Assembly: GCF_037975245.1 (NCBI RefSeq)
Contig: NC_092561.1
Location: 13,389,001-13,453,000, forward strand
Origin: Apostichopus japonicus
Lineage: Eukaryota; Echinodermata; Holothuroidea; Aspidochirotida; Stichopodidae
Direction of reading: 5' to 3'
Length of the DNA: 64,000 nt
Shown here one piece after another: positions 12,401-25,835 of the stretch. Positions within the stretch are counted from its first letter, which is position 1; each line of letters begins with the position of its first letter. Under the pieces are notes generated by a model. The model made no database searches. It was not told where the DNA came from and saw only the letters and a list, made by a program, of their open reading frames with translations. The position numbers were made by a program, and so were the translations under genes.

Positions 12401-15400
12401 TATTGTACGCACCTCAGCTCTGACTCGGTGGTCATATCGTTTTCATCTCTTTCTATCTTTAGACAGAGGCGCCGCTATTAATTCGACCAATGCTTAAAGA
12501 TATGACGAAGTCTGAAATCCACGCTGTAATGACAGGCGGGTTTGCAACCATAGCCGGAGCGATTGTCGGTGTTTACATCTCATTCGGAATAAGTGCATCT
12601 CATCTTATATCAGCTTGCGTCATGTCCGCTCCAGCTGCTCTCGCAATCTCAAAATTATTCTACCCAGAGACGGAAATCTCGAAACACGTTGATATCGACA
12701 AAATCGAACTTCCAAAAGGGTATGTTCAACCTCTGACGTAACCAGCACTGGGCTTTAGGACTGATAAAATGTCATCAAAACTTTCCGAAAAGTTAATTCC
12801 TTATTGCAATTTGTAGTACAAATTACTTTGCAATTAACAGGACACCAAAACAAGTATACTGCAACTTTTCAAACCCATTGTATTTTGAAATACATGTGAA
12901 TAGTCAAATGTTCACACTTTTCAACATAATTTACTCTTTATTCAAACAGTGAACAACGAAATGTGATCGAAGCGGCATCGCATGGAGCTAAAATATCAAT
13001 CCCGCTGGTTCTGAACATTGCTGGTAATTTAATTGCCTTCCTCTCACTACTGGCATTGTTGAATGGCATTATCAGATACATAGGTGGCCTTCTTGGATCG
13101 GATGAGCTCTCATTTGAAGTAAGATTACATCACCTCCTGAGACATTATAAGTAATAAACAACGTCCACGCCGTACGAGGTCTTAGGAATCTTACGCAAAC
13201 ATGCATTCTTATGTTCATTACAAATTATAGATATTTGTTCAAAAAAGTGTAATGAAACAATAGCTCTTGGCGAAACGTTATTCTTTGTGTTTCGTGTTTA
13301 AACAAAACTATGACACAGCCTCAACGATAACAAATAGATGGCGTGGGAGAGGAAGGTGGGAAGGAGTGGATGATGTGAAGGAGAGGGGAAGGGTAAGGGG
13401 AGATGTATATGTATATTAATCACGCTTAATCACCAGTACCAACAGTGCTTATTTATTTGTAATCAATCGATTAGAGACCAAGAGCTTAGAGTTCCTCGTA
13501 AAGGGCTGCACCCGATGGGAAGTTCCACATGGGAAAAGGTTCATGTGGCGCACTGTATTACACGGAGGGCGACTGTTTGAATTGTGCTCACTTCAATATG
13601 CGGGTGTGACGAGTTAGCAATGATTTAATGTAAGAATTGTTGAGAAGGCCTACCTAGACTATAAACATTGAAAAAGTTGTCGTTGGTCTCATTTGTCACT
13701 GACTCTGCCACACTTATTCATTCAATGTTACAGTTCTTTCTTCTTATCGAAATTGATTGACATATTTTATATATCGATGATTAATGTTGATTTATTTCGA
13801 TTTTCAGCTCATCTGTTCCTATATTTTCATTCCTGTTGCCTTTCTGATGGGTGTCGAACCTAAAGATTGTCGAATTGTTGCCGAGCTCGTCGGGCTGAAG
13901 ACCTTCTTGAACGAATTCGTAGCCTACCAAAAACTATCGGAATATATAAAAAACAGAGAGTTAGAAACTGGCGAGTACTTAACGGTATGTTCTGCTTATG
14001 TATCTTTGTAAACCATAAAGGGAGAAATAATGCTGAAATGAAACTTTGTTTACGTAGATTCAGAATGTTGTGTGTTACACAAAGTGTATGCATAGGAGTT
14101 ATGATAAAATTCGATAAAAACCTTAATGGGAGAGCTGTATTTCACACAAAGTTATAACATTCAATAACTTTACGCTTGCTTAAATGATTGTCTGGTCGCT
14201 GAAGTTCCTTGCTTAGCAAAAATGCTGAAACCTCCTGAATCTTTAGGCGAAAACTACATCATCGTAGCATTTTCTTCGAAGATATGAATGTTCCAAATTT
14301 TGTTATATTTTGTACGTGGATCTGGTTTCAAGGCTAATTTAACAAGTAATTTAAAATATCCTAAGTTCCACTCTTTGTCAATGACTTCTTGATACATAAA
14401 AAGAAAATAAATCTCAATATTATTTATTACTATACTTCACACAATTCGCACCAGGAAAGTCAAAACTATACAAACGGGGACAACAGTTTAAATTGAAAGT
14501 AAATCATTATTTGGAATTGTTGGACATTAAATCGTTTAATGGACATAATATTTAATACAAAATGTGGGTTTTTTTAACCTTACACTATTAAAGATGTAGA
14601 AACAAAACAAAAATAAAGTCAAAGGTAATAAAAATAATAATAATAATTAGTCTTATATAGCGCAGAATCCAACCTAAAGGTTGCTCAATGCCCTTATGTA
14701 CTGATCAATAGCCTCTCTTTCCTTAACACATAATAAATAATAAACAAATTGCCAATTTAAGAAATGGAAGTTAAAGAAACAAATGTATTGGTACCTTCTC
14801 CTGCACATTCCTCGAGACAGACATGACAAGAAATAACCACTTTCGAATGCAGGGGAAGGGATGAAGGTTGGTGTTGGAATGGGCATTATGGATGTCTCAT
14901 CTCAGTAACAAACGGCCTGCCCTCAAAGAAGACCTTATACTGTTTCATGTGCAATTGAAAAAGACTAAAAGGCAAATGAGAAAACGATGTTTACCTGGCC
15001 TCTTTGCTCTATTTTTTTTCCTTATTTTTAGATTCGGTCAGAAATAATCGCAACATATGCATTGTGTGGATTTTCAAACATCAGTGCCATCGGCGTACAA
15101 ATTGGAGCCCTTTCAGCAATGGCGCCATCTAGAGCAAGTGACTTTGCATCTGTTGCAATCAGGGCCTTAATTGCTGGTTCCGTAGCGTGTTTTATGACTG
15201 CATGTATTGCAGGTAAGTAGAAGGAAAAACTCCTTCATCAATCATTTTTCTACAAGTAATTTAAGCTGAATAGTCTTGCACTTGTAAACTTGTAAAATAT
15301 TTTAATGTTATGTTATTAAACCTTCGTCAGTAACTCCTGGCTCTCATTCGAGGAAGATGGAGTTATTCACAAATGTGTCACAATCTGATATTCACACAGT

Positions 15401-15701
15401 CAAGTTGAAGATAGAAACCGAAGACAGTCTCGCCCATATTACCAGGGCTGAGACGACATTATCACCATGTCCATTTCACAACCAGCTAGGTTTTTGGGGG
15501 TTATTAATTCATATTTAAAATGGATCATATTTGTAACGACTAAAGCAGCATTGATTGTAACAAGAATCTTTTCAAAATAGGAAAATAAGACCCTCTCAAA
15601 AAAATAAAAAAAACAATTGTTCTTTTTCAGGAGTACTTTATGACGAATCGAAATATGATGGATCTACTGTGATTCAAGTAAATGAGACGTTTCTTACATA
15701 G
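3452..15701 (+). CDS. Concentrative nucleoside transporter, SLC28/CNT family (10 exons)
   Basis: Sodium- or proton-coupled plasma-membrane carrier importing nucleosides. Coding exons: 3452-3655, 6870-7153, 7685-7826, 9733-9927, 11921-12082, 12463-12719, 12950-13118, 13808-13984, 15032-15212, 15631-15701. Every boundary has GT/AG and the phases agree, giving 613 aa, a normal CNT length. Residues 1-68 are an acidic cytosolic N-terminus. Hydrophobic helices start at about residue 91. Exon 4 opens VKWRPVLWG and contains [13 protein letters not shown]. Exon 5 ends GNIFVGQ and exon 6 opens TEAPLLIRP, together making the GQTE hairpin motif (Q329, T330, E331). NEFVAYQKL (N506, E507), [13 protein letters not shown] (from 532) and the NISAIG segment also match residues that contact nucleoside in CNT structures. 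There is a poly(A) signal at 15829. The human paralogue equivalent (A1/A2/A3) cannot be assigned. Introns carry a minisatellite, SINE, Penelope and hAT insertions, none of which disrupts an exon. Confidence 0.95.
3825..5370. repeat. ~38-bp-period minisatellite in SLC28 intron 1
   Basis: About forty imperfect tandem copies of a unit built around CTTGTCCACAATACATTCATG followed by a TTCTTACAATTAG-type half. Variants use AATTACAATTAG and ACTTACAATTAG. Copies vary in length through small deletions. Open frames across it (rich in HSC and YLST) are periodic artefacts. Confidence 0.92.
8130..8365 (+). repeat. tRNA-derived SINE
   Basis: Box B is clear (GGGTTCGATACCTGG), followed by a non-tRNA body (GGATCATGGTAAGGTGGG, then TTTTCATCCAAGAGC) and an AT-rich 3' end near ATTTTGTTGTATTATTA. 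The box A side is degenerate. It lies in SLC28 intron 3. Confidence 0.6.
8757..9675 (+). mobile_element. Penelope-like element 3' fragment (GIY-YIG endonuclease)
   Basis: A reading frame at about 8775-9229 encodes the end of the RT-linker region ([16 protein letters not shown]), a Cys-rich patch ([13 protein letters not shown]), then the GIY-YIG core region [18 protein letters not shown] and [15 protein letters not shown]. These are hallmarks of Penelope-like retroelements, which use a GIY-YIG nuclease with their reverse transcriptase. The frame stops at 9227; a following frame resumes [13 protein letters not shown], so the copy has decayed. A CT-rich tract follows, then GATCCTGCTAGGATC plus GAAACGTC near 9618-9640. 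The reverse transcriptase is missing (5' truncation). A related copy is at 62330-63345. The element ends about 60 bp before SLC28 exon 4 (9733). Confidence 0.82.
10262..10644. mobile_element. Non-autonomous hAT element (MITE), complete
   Basis: 383 bp with terminal inverted repeats CATTGGTTCTCA (left) and TGAGAACCACTT (right). The direct target duplication ATCTACAC is perfect at 10254-10261 and 10645-10652. Eight-base duplications and CAGTGGTTCTCA-type ends are diagnostic of hAT (Charlie-type) transposons. The interior is GC-rich and non-coding. It lies in SLC28 intron 4. Confidence 0.93.
14631..14890 (-). repeat. SINE-like repeat with (TAA)n tail
   Basis: An AATAATAATAATAATTAG tail followed by TCTTATATAGCGCAGAATCC and ACCTAAAGGTTGC. 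The copy at 19285-19382 has the same AAGCGCAACCT...GGTTGCGCTATAT hairpin ahead of a (TAA)n tail in the opposite orientation. The left (head) boundary is approximate. Confidence 0.5.
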
Positions 15702-15828
15702 GGATAGATGAACCTGGCAGAACAACTGCAGTTACAACGGATAGTTAAGCTTTAATTTTAGCTGGATGTAATCAGCTCCCTTATGTAATGAGAAAATACT
15801 AACGGCGCCAAACTTACGAAAACATTTC

Positions 15829-15834
15829 AATAAA
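15829..15834 (+). promoter_or_regulatory. Poly(A) signal AATAAA, SLC28 gene
   Basis: AATAAA (within TTTCAATAAAATAAAACG) lies 128 bases after the SLC28 stop codon, a normal spacing for a short 3' UTR. Confidence 0.6.
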
Positions 15835-17158
15835 ATAAAACGTTATTTTATGCTTTATAGTTATTAACAGTGTCTGAGTAAGGTATATGAAGTTGTATAG
15901 TGTTAAGCGTTGACTTAAAAACTGTTCGGAGCTTTGATATCTTGGATGAATTATTAATCCAGTAAGTTTCTGCTACAGTATAGGCACACATGCTGACGGA
16001 GAGGTTAAGTAATCTTTGAAAAAAATCTGTAACAGAAAACAACTGGTGGCATATCGTGTAGACCAAGATTATGTACACCTTAATGGCTAATGATGCAATC
16101 TTGGCCTTCTATTTCACAATGCAATGTTCCATTCTGCACTTACTATGACGTCACAGTGTATGCAAATGTTCTCATGTTGCTTTTCGGAGCAAGGAGAATA
16201 CGCGGGCGGATTGATACAAACTCTATATGGAGTGTATCAGCTAAAGCATGATCACTATTGGCATGAATCATTGAATTTGAATATGGGCCGGATATCTATA
16301 TGAACAGAACATGCTGTTCTAAGGTAAGTTATTATTATATGTACTCACGTAATGTTTAATAAAATTAGGAGACGGACGTGCTGCACATAATTTTTGCAAT
16401 GAGTAAGTACTAATGTGTAACTGATTAGGACGATGCATTAAAAGGAATAAGATATCCGAGGCAAAATGATGTTTATTCGTTAAGTATTAAAATTCGTAAT
16501 ATTTTAACAAATGCTAATAATAGTTCAATTGCTTGTGCTGATTATGGAAGCTTATTGAGCATTGTCAAATTCTTTGGTTTCTATTAACGCACGTTTCTGG
16601 ACTATGGTGACATTGTTAATATTTAACAGTTCGGGGTTCTAAATAAAAACAAGATTAGCAGAATAAACTGCCATGTTATACTCCAAAATGATATGAGTGT
16701 CTGAGTAAGGTATACAAGTTGTATATAGTATTAATCGTTGAAAACAGTTCGGTGATTTGACCCATTGGACGAATGATTAATCAGTGTCTGTTACAGTAGG
16801 CCCACATCCTGACTTTGAAATATGCTGGCAAATGTGTACTGTAATAAAAAATAATTCAAAGGAACTTTGCTTTTATGTAATTTATTCCGTCCTACAGAAA
16901 GCACTATTTCATTGTAAGTAACTAATAAAAATAAATTGATGAACGAATGGTACGTATGCACTGATTAGTTAAACCAACTTGTTCCCTTTTTAGTTAAACA
17001 TATGACAGCCATTCTGTACAATAATTTGCTCATATATTTGCCATTTGTACACTGTGAAAAAATTTCCAAACGCATTAGCACTGTTTAGAAATACATAATG
17101 ATGTACCATAATGTCATGTAGCGCTCATGGTAAAATATTGACCGATGATGATTGTTAT
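15835..17158. other. No gene recognised
   Basis: AT-rich. A good splice-donor word (CTAAG|GTAAGT) at about 16326 could mark a non-coding 5' exon of a downstream gene, but nothing connects it. Two diverged copies of a ~110-bp segment (TGTCTGAGTAAGGTATA...) occur near 15870 and 16693. Confidence 0.4.
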
Positions 17159-17530
17159 CAAGGGCGTAGGAACCGGGGGGCTGGGGGCGCCAGCCCCCCC
17201 CCACAGTGAAAAATATGGGGGGCGGAAGTATCATTCCGCCCCCCCCCCCCCGCTCCGCGAGTCAGAAAACCCCTTTTTCATTTCCAAATGAGAAAAAAAT
17301 CTCATTTGGAGCACCAAATTACATCTATAAGGCCAGGTGAAAATGCAAAATTATTTACAAAATGGATTGGGTGTTGAAGTGTGCTATATTGCACCAAATT
17401 GCATCTGAGGCCACCTGGAAATGCAAAAAAATTCCAAAGGGGAGGGGGACACCCCCTCCCATTAGACCCCTCCCCCAGGCCGGCCATCAGTCTTCAGCGC
17501 CCCACTCAAAAGTACCTTCCTACGCCACTG
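17159..17530. mobile_element. Non-autonomous hAT element (MITE), complete
   Basis: 372 bp. The left end is CAAGGGCGTAGGAACC and the right end is CCTTCCTACGCCACTG (reverse complement CAGTGGCGTAGGAAGG). The 8-bp target duplication ATTGTTAT is perfect at 17151-17158 and 17531-17538. The interior has a GGGGGC/GCCCCC hairpin and an internal near-duplication (CACCAAATTACATCTATAAG versus CACCAAATTGCATCTGAGG). Part of the interior recurs in the nested element at 62357-62859. Confidence 0.93.
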
Positions 17531-17538
17531 ATTGTTAT

Positions 17539-19284
<1,746 letters not shown>

Positions 19285-19342
19285 GTAAAGCGCAACCTAA
19301 AACTTTGTTGGGGTTGCGCTATATGAAATTCAATAAATAATA

Positions 19343-19382
<40 letters not shown>
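19285..19382 (+). repeat. SINE-like 3' end with (TAA)n tail
   Basis: AAAGCGCAACCTAAAACTTT, then GTTGGGGTTGCGCTATATG (a GCGCAACC/GGTTGCGC hairpin), then AAATTCAATAAATAATAAA and about 14 TAA units. It matches the inverted copy at 14631. Confidence 0.6.
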
Positions 19383-20087
19383 TTGTGGTCTAATATTATT
19401 TTTAGAGGTTAAATATGATTCAATCTGACAACTTTCTGGCTAGTCTTTCAGAAACATTTGGCATCAGCAAACTGATATAGATCCGCAAAATACTGTAATA
19501 AGCTATATATGCAGTGCTTTGGGAAACGATGCTCGATTCTTATGGAAGTACTTTAACCTGACACAATTTTATGTCGTATGTGCACTACAACGATACCAGA
19601 TTTCAGTCCAAGCAAATTCCGTTGCGTTTCAGATCAGTGCCCGGTACTTTAGAGGGCTTCCATGCATACAAGAACAGTCCGTTCTAGTTTATGATTGGCA
19701 TAAACAAAAAACTGCATCACCCGCACCTTTATACTTTAATTCGTAGCATGTGACGAAGGGGAGCCGCTGAAGCAAAATCGAATAAATTATTATCGTTATC
19801 ATTACTTTTATTATTCGTCCTTGCAAAAAAATCGCCGGCTGTGATTGATGTCGTGTCTATCTGCTCTTACATCTGTTTTCGGCGGGACCAAGGTTAGCAT
19901 ATCATCAACTTCATAAACAACATTACAGTAATTCTGGTGCAAGTTCACAAGTTCTTATCAAGCTGGTGGTTCCATATATTTTCCAAAAAAAAAGATGAAA
20001 CAAAGTACGGTCACCGATAGTGGCCTAAAGGAATAGCTGTTAGCCTTTCGCTAAGAACAACACCAAAAACAAACAAACACACACACA
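19383..20087. other. No gene recognised
   Basis: A 75-codon + strand frame at 19519-19746 has no recognisable motif and is probably chance. The region ends in a (CA)n run at about 20074-20090 against which the next element abuts. Confidence 0.4.
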
Positions 20088-20376
20088 CACTCTAAAAACT
20101 GTTGGGCAAAACTGGTTGAGCAAACAAAGCATTGCCCAATATGAGTAAATATTAACCAACAACTGAGTAAAAGAAATTACACAACTAATATGGGTAAACT
20201 TTGTTGTGAAAAAATTAAGATGTAGTTTATTGTTACTTTCTGTTGGGCAAACAAGCTTGATATGCCCAATGTTGTGCAAAAACCAGCATTTTTGCGCCAT
20301 TACTATACTGGATCTCTGCGCGATGTGCATGCATCATGAGTAGATCGTATATTGTGAACGTGTTATAACTTACACA

Positions 20377-23300
20377 ATGGCTGGCGAATTTGTTAGCGCA
20401 GTACTCAAGAGGTGGGAAATGCTAGAGTTATGTGCTACATTTGAAGGTGAGCGTAAAGAAAAACAATCCTCTGCTTGGTGTGTGCATCGAACACTGCGAT
20501 CTCTATATATCAGTGGTATCGAATGATCGTTCGTTCTCTCTGTGCTACATGTAGGCTATACCAGGCATACGTAAAGGCTAATAATACTAATTATATTTCC
20601 AGCATAGTTGTATTACGTTAGGCTAGCTTGTAGTGAAGCGATTGACAGGCGCCACAGGCGCGCCCGCAAGTGTGTAACTAGGCCTAAGTTACTCACATTG
20701 TGTTAACGTTGCGAACGCCTGTGTAATGCAGATCCTTGTCAACTTACGGTAAGCTATGCGTATGCACCAGGTCTCTCTAGCGTATATCTTGGCTAGACAA
20801 GGTTTCATTGTAGCACATTTTCGTTGTAAATCATAAATAGTACTCCCTTTTTTTCTTTTAAGTTTTACACGGCAAATGACCACATGAACCCTAATTAGCT
20901 TAACGTTAGACCTAGCCTGTCATAACTTAGGCCTAATGTTAGACTTACACGTACGCTGTTAATGCTAGTAGTAGTACGTACATACAGTAGTATAATAATG
21001 TACCCTTCGAAGTTCGAACACTTTAGCACTAAAATGCTCCAGAATTGTATCTGTTCGCACTTCTTTTAAAATGATACTATCGATGGCAGAAGAAACATTC
21101 TCGTTAGAAAAAAAGGTCGCTTCATAGGTTTCGTCAAATTGTTCATATTGTATATGTGCCATGGTGAAATTATGCATTCGTTAGGGGTGTCCGAACTTCG
21201 AGGGTTTTTCAAACTTCAAAATAGCCTAAGTTAGGCCTGGCATTTAATGAGTTCTAGGCTATAATAATATTAGTATAGCATAGAACATCAGCGCTAGTAA
21301 TGTTATAGGCCTATAATGCTGTTTGCATATTTTTCTCTTTCCTACAGGTAGAACAGGACTTCGAATTATTACAAAAACTAACTGCCAACAAATTATACAA
21401 CAGAGTGGGATATTTGACAATGGACATTTTGTGCTATACAGGCGATCATCCCAAACTGGCCGAACTTTTTGCATTTAGAGAAGACGTTGGATGCACTGAC
21501 TGATGGTAAGCCAAATTTATTGTGTAGTCATGGCCTGTGAATTCATAGCTAGCTTCATTCAAAGCTTATGCTATGACAATATAGTTTCTCTTTCCAGTAT
21601 GTCTGTAAAGATGGGTCAATATTTGGATTAACCTTCAAAATATGTTTTTGGTGGTTTGTTACTTTTTAAAAATCTATCAAAATCAACTGATCTGAAAGGA
21701 CCAAATCAGCTGGTTAATGTCAAATGGTGACTTCTGAACCTTGCTGCAAACTTTCTCCAAACATTGCACTCAATATGATTAATTGGCTACTATTTTATTT
21801 GTAGTCGCGTTCGGGTTTGTGTGTGGTTGAAGTGAGACCCAGCCCTGTTATAATATTAACTCAATGACAGCCACTTGGACATGTATCGGTGTTGTTTGTA
21901 GGTTCCACATAGGGTTTGAATAATTCCTGTTGATTTCTCAACAAGTGAAATGTTTTTTTGTCAGCAGGAGTAATGACTGAAAACCTCATTATTAGCCTTG
22001 TTTACTCATTAATGCTCAATTGAATATAATATTTTGATTAATTCTACTGTCGATAAGCACAAACTTGAAAATGGCCAATGAGATGGATTCCTTATGTGTA
22101 TACTTTTCCAATGCTGAGGGAAAGAAATTAGCTTGTTGTGTTGTGTACTCTTCTCAATGTGTTTTATGAGCAGGAAGATTAAACATGTTAAAACGTCTAG
22201 AAGTTGATTTTTCCAAAAATCTTTGGACAATTGTATTCAGATTTTAGTACGACTGTGTCAATGAAAGGTTAGCACATACTATGGGCTTTTTCATTTTTTT
22301 CCTTCAAAATCTTATAAAATTTGGCTTGAAATTAGTGTGTAGGGTAGGTAATTAAGTCTTCTAATACAAATGTGTAGGTCCCCTATGAGTACACATGCCA
22401 TATTAACTTTCATGTTGCTGTTATTAATGTGTATGAGCATAAAGTTGTGGAGCACATTTAGGGCGGTGTAAATCCCTTGAATTTTATCCTCAGTCCTTGA
22501 AGTTTTATATGGTCAGACTATAGTGTGCCTTATCAATGTTTTTGTCGTTTATACCTGCAAGCATTCTCATTTCTTGCCTTAATCTCTTTTACAGATGAAA
22601 AGAAGAACTTAGCTTTCTTTCTGTTGCCATTGCTTTTTCGAGGACGGGCAAAGAAAAGCGGATCTACTACGGTGACTAGTTGCCTTCAAGCATTCATAGA
22701 CGATCAGCCAGTAAGCAAAATCATTAATTATATATTTTTTTTGGTATTCTTTTGGTGGTACACCTTTTGGTTCATACCAGCTCAGCTGAAAGTTTGTTTA
22801 ACCTCATAAACTTGGTGTGTTGTTGTTTATAGTGAGCAGAAGAATGCTACTTATTGTGTTAGTGGTCAAAGGTCATTTGAGGTTAACAAGGGCCAAACAC
22901 TTAAAACCTTGTAAACATGTTAACTTAAAGAGTGAAAGTTAGATGAATCTCATATGTGATGCATATAGGTTTGCCAACATGAGTCCATGAATCCCATTGA
23001 TTATAGTAGAGGTCAGAGGTCATTAGAAGCCACCAGGGCAATTTTTTTTAATTACACTAGTGATGAAATGGGGGAAGGTTCAATAAATTTCATCGTCGGT
23101 ATGTAAACCCTGGTCATAATAATGAAGTGATCCGGTACTTGATAGTGCAAGGGAAAGGTCATTTGACATTAGTGGGGTGGACGTTACACTTTTAAAACCT
23201 TGTCAAGATAACTATGTTGACTTTCCTGACCTGTTTTTTTCTTTTAATTATACTGGTCCACAGTATCATAGCATTGTGCAGAAGTCTTAAAACTCTGTCT

Positions 23301-23690
23301 ATCCACCTGTTTTTGTTACATTTTATTTGCAACTCGAGGAGTTTATTTTCTTTAATTTGCAGTCGGTGACAAGTGTTAGAGGACTACTGCAAGACAATAT
23401 CGAAGGATGAGCGACCGCAGCCATTCATTCCGTGCTTAGGAGAGAGCAAAGGTTCCCCTCAGCATTTTTTTGTGATAATTGAGAGACATCCAATAATACA
23501 GTCCTCACTCCTAACGGCAGTAGACTATTTGTTTTAAAGTCATTATGTGTTGGACATAAACTTCCAAACTCAATGTAAGGGGGTTTGGGAGTTTTTCCCT
23601 GCTGAGGTATATGAACTTGGTTTTATCAAAAGTCGTTACTGAGTGCCTTTGGAGCTTTCGTAGCAAACAGAAGTGTTTAAGGGTCAAAGT
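20377..23690 (+). pseudogene. Decayed multi-exon gene resembling SAMD3-like proteins
   Basis: The candidate first exon 20377-20446 encodes MAGEFVSAVLKRWEMLELCA plus TFE and a donor GTGAGC, like the start of a SAM domain. A possible exon at 21348-21505 has good splice sites but no clean frame. The exon at 22595-22710 encodes DEKKNLAFFLLPLLFRGR and CLQAFIDDQP. The exon from 23363 encodes SVTSVRGLLQDNIE, then after a one-base slip RPQPFIPCLGESKGSPQHFF, VIIERHPIIQSSLLTAVDYL and, past an in-frame TAA, GVWEFFPAEVYEL. The series LFLLP, FI..QP, PFI..LG, FFVII, AVD..F and WEF...VY is, from memory, that of the C-terminal part of SAMD3-like proteins in fish and invertebrates. Their function is not established. 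One frameshift and one stop indicate a pseudogene. Family assignment is moderate; exon 2 is doubtful. Confidence 0.45.
21003..21204. mobile_element. ~200-bp MITE, GAAGTTCGGACACC family
   Basis: The left terminus is CCCTTCGAAGTTCGAACAC and the right GTGTCCGAACTTCGAGGG, which are inverted. The same family occurs at 60378-60583, again in the first intron of a possible SAMD3-like gene. No clear target duplication. Confidence 0.6.
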
Positions 23691-25204
23691 GTCTTGCAAC
23701 AAACTTTTCAAATGGTTTCTCGGTATTAACCTGACATGTACCTGACATGTTTACATTTTAAGGTTGCTTTAGTTTCATATATATTTACATATTAAAGGGA
23801 AATAGTAACTGTTTGCCTTGGCAAACTGTACTTACAAAAAATCTTTAATTTTTTTTTAGATTTGTTATTGTATACAGTTGTGAAAGGTTGAGGCAGGGTT
23901 GGTATATCAAACAAACATTTAATTTTGTGTGTTTAACAGATCAGGTGCCAGCAGTGCCCTATGATCACTTATAATTGTGATCTTGAAGCTGCTTTTATTT
24001 CTAGTATGTAGAATCAATGTGGGATGTGTAACCATTTGGCTTTTGTTTGAAAAGATGTTTAAATTTTACAGTTCATCAATCATCTAAGCACAATCAAAAC
24101 GTTAGCTAAATATGCCTTGGCTCCTTGTTAAAGCAATTGCAGATACAATTGTGTATCAATATTTTTCGGTTTGTGTGTCCTTGTTTAAAACATAAAATGG
24201 TAGCTTCAATTGACTATATGTTGGAAATTATCAGTGATATTATATTCACTTATTAAGACCAGAGTTGCTTTAAAGAGACCAACATTAAGCTGTACATGAT
24301 TGTGTGTTGCACCTGTACCTTGTGTAGTTGATGCCAACATACAGGAGGTCTTCTGTGGTCAACACATTTCAAGAATTGAATATAGTAAACAATGGCAAAA
24401 TATGGATAGCTAATATTTTCAGCTGTAATATTGTTGATAGGTGTTTATCCCCATTGTGAGTTTATGAAATTATTGCTTTGGATGGAAGTCACAGATCATT
24501 TAACTAGGTAAATAGAAGTCAAGCACTGAATGCTGTGAGAATTCATAATGGAGGAACAATCTGAAGTCGACTAAGACCAGAAAAAATAAAAGTATGAAAA
24601 ACATGTATACTTGTTTGTTCTTTATCATTCTCTGTTTAAGCTTTATAACCTATTAAATAAACCCAGTTGTATGAAAAACGTTACAATCCAATGTTGGTAT
24701 TGTATTAGTTAACCAACCACTATTATTTTTAACTAGCTGTAGGGCAAGAACCATTGGGTAAAAAAAAAATCCATTGGTAAACGGTTTTACACAACCATTG
24801 GGCAAATCGCTGACCAACATTGTTGGGTAAAGGCGTTGGGCAAAGGTGTTGGGCAAAGGTGTTGGGTATTTATTTAACCGTTTGCTGGGCAAAATCATTA
24901 ACCAACTTAGTTGGGCACTTTTTTGCACAATATCAACCAGGAGGCATACGGACCAAACGGTTGTGTAAATAATTGCCCAGGTTGGGCAATAATTTGCCCA
25001 ACAATTTTAAGAGTGCAGTCGGCGAAACAAACCAAATTTAAGAGATTTCTTTATCAGCTCTTTTGGCTGGTGTATCACAGCAGAAAAATCAGTTAAGTAC
25101 TAAGAGGTCAACATCAGAAAACCGGCCACATCAGCTCCAGTTAAAGCCATCCGCTAGCTATCAGGAACCAAACACGTGATGTCATCTACAGGGTGAAGAG
25201 GCTA

Positions 25205-25439
25205 TTCTTGTATCCAGGGACGTAGCTAAGGCCTGATGATTGGGTGGGGGAGGGGGGGTGTAGGGGCTGGAATTCCAACTGGATGGGCTTTGAAGCCAGA
25301 AAATTCCGACTGATGCCTTGAATCTCTGAAATTATATTCGACGACAGAGTGAATTACCAAAACAATGCACAGCTTTTTCCTTACGCGCTTAATATTATTT
25401 TCTTGGGGGGGGGGGGGCTGTTTATCACTCACATGAAAA
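25205..25439. repeat. G-rich repeat fragment, probably hAT-type
   Basis: Begins CAGGGACGTAGCTAAGGCC, followed by long G runs (25241-25258, 25404-25418). CAGGGACGTAGC resembles hAT MITE termini in this window, but no right terminus or target duplication was found. Confidence 0.3.
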
Positions 25440-25835
25440 TATGTTCAATTGTTCACTTTATTTCAACTGAGCAATTGGAAATGAAGTGAACAATTAAAAA
25501 AATTGCAGAAAAAAGTTGAGTTGACGAAATACGATAAATTGTCAATTAAAGATTTTGCAGAAAATAATTCAATTTCTCAGTTGGAATGAAGTGAACAATT
25601 GAACATTTTGCAGCAAAATGTTGAACTGAAGAGATACGATAAGTTGTCAATTGAACATTTTGCAGAAATTTGTTCAATTGCTCTGATGGAATGAAGTGAA
25701 CAATTGAACATTTTGCAGCAAAATGTCCAATTGACGAGATAGATAGGTTGTCAATTAAACATTTTGCAGAAAAATGTCCAATGGACGAGATATGATAAGT
25801 TGTCAATTAAACATTTTGCAGAAAATTGTTCATTT
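25440..25835. repeat. Higher-order tandem repeat of CAATTgAACATTTTGCAG
   Basis: The words GTCAATTAAACATTTTGCAG and GTGAACAATTGAACATTTTG recur about every 45-65 bp, alternating with GACGAGATAcGATAAGTTG- and TCAATTGCTC-type linkers. Two linker types give a composite unit of roughly 110 bp. The 86-codon minus-strand frame is a by-product. Confidence 0.85.

Larger units (their letters stand above)
20088..25015. mobile_element. 4.93-kb element with inverted termini and TTGGGCAA subterminal arrays
   Basis: The left end reads CACTCTAAAAACTGTTGGGC. The reverse complement of the right end reads CACTCTTAAAATTGTTGGGC, so 17 of the first 20 bases agree. Both ends then carry several copies, in both orientations, of TTGGGCAA/TTGCCCAA and TTGGGTAA-type words (20100-20290; 24740-25000). 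Arrays of this type are typical transposase-binding subterminal repeats. No clear target duplication is seen, because the left flank is a (CA)n run. The interior holds a decayed SAMD3-like gene and a MITE, and no transposase. The superfamily is unknown. Confidence 0.65.

Noticed and set aside
16250-16332. 5' exon of the SLC16 pseudogene
   Set aside because: There is a good donor word at 16326 but no coding similarity to SLC16 exon 1, and it is 16 kb away with no linking evidence.
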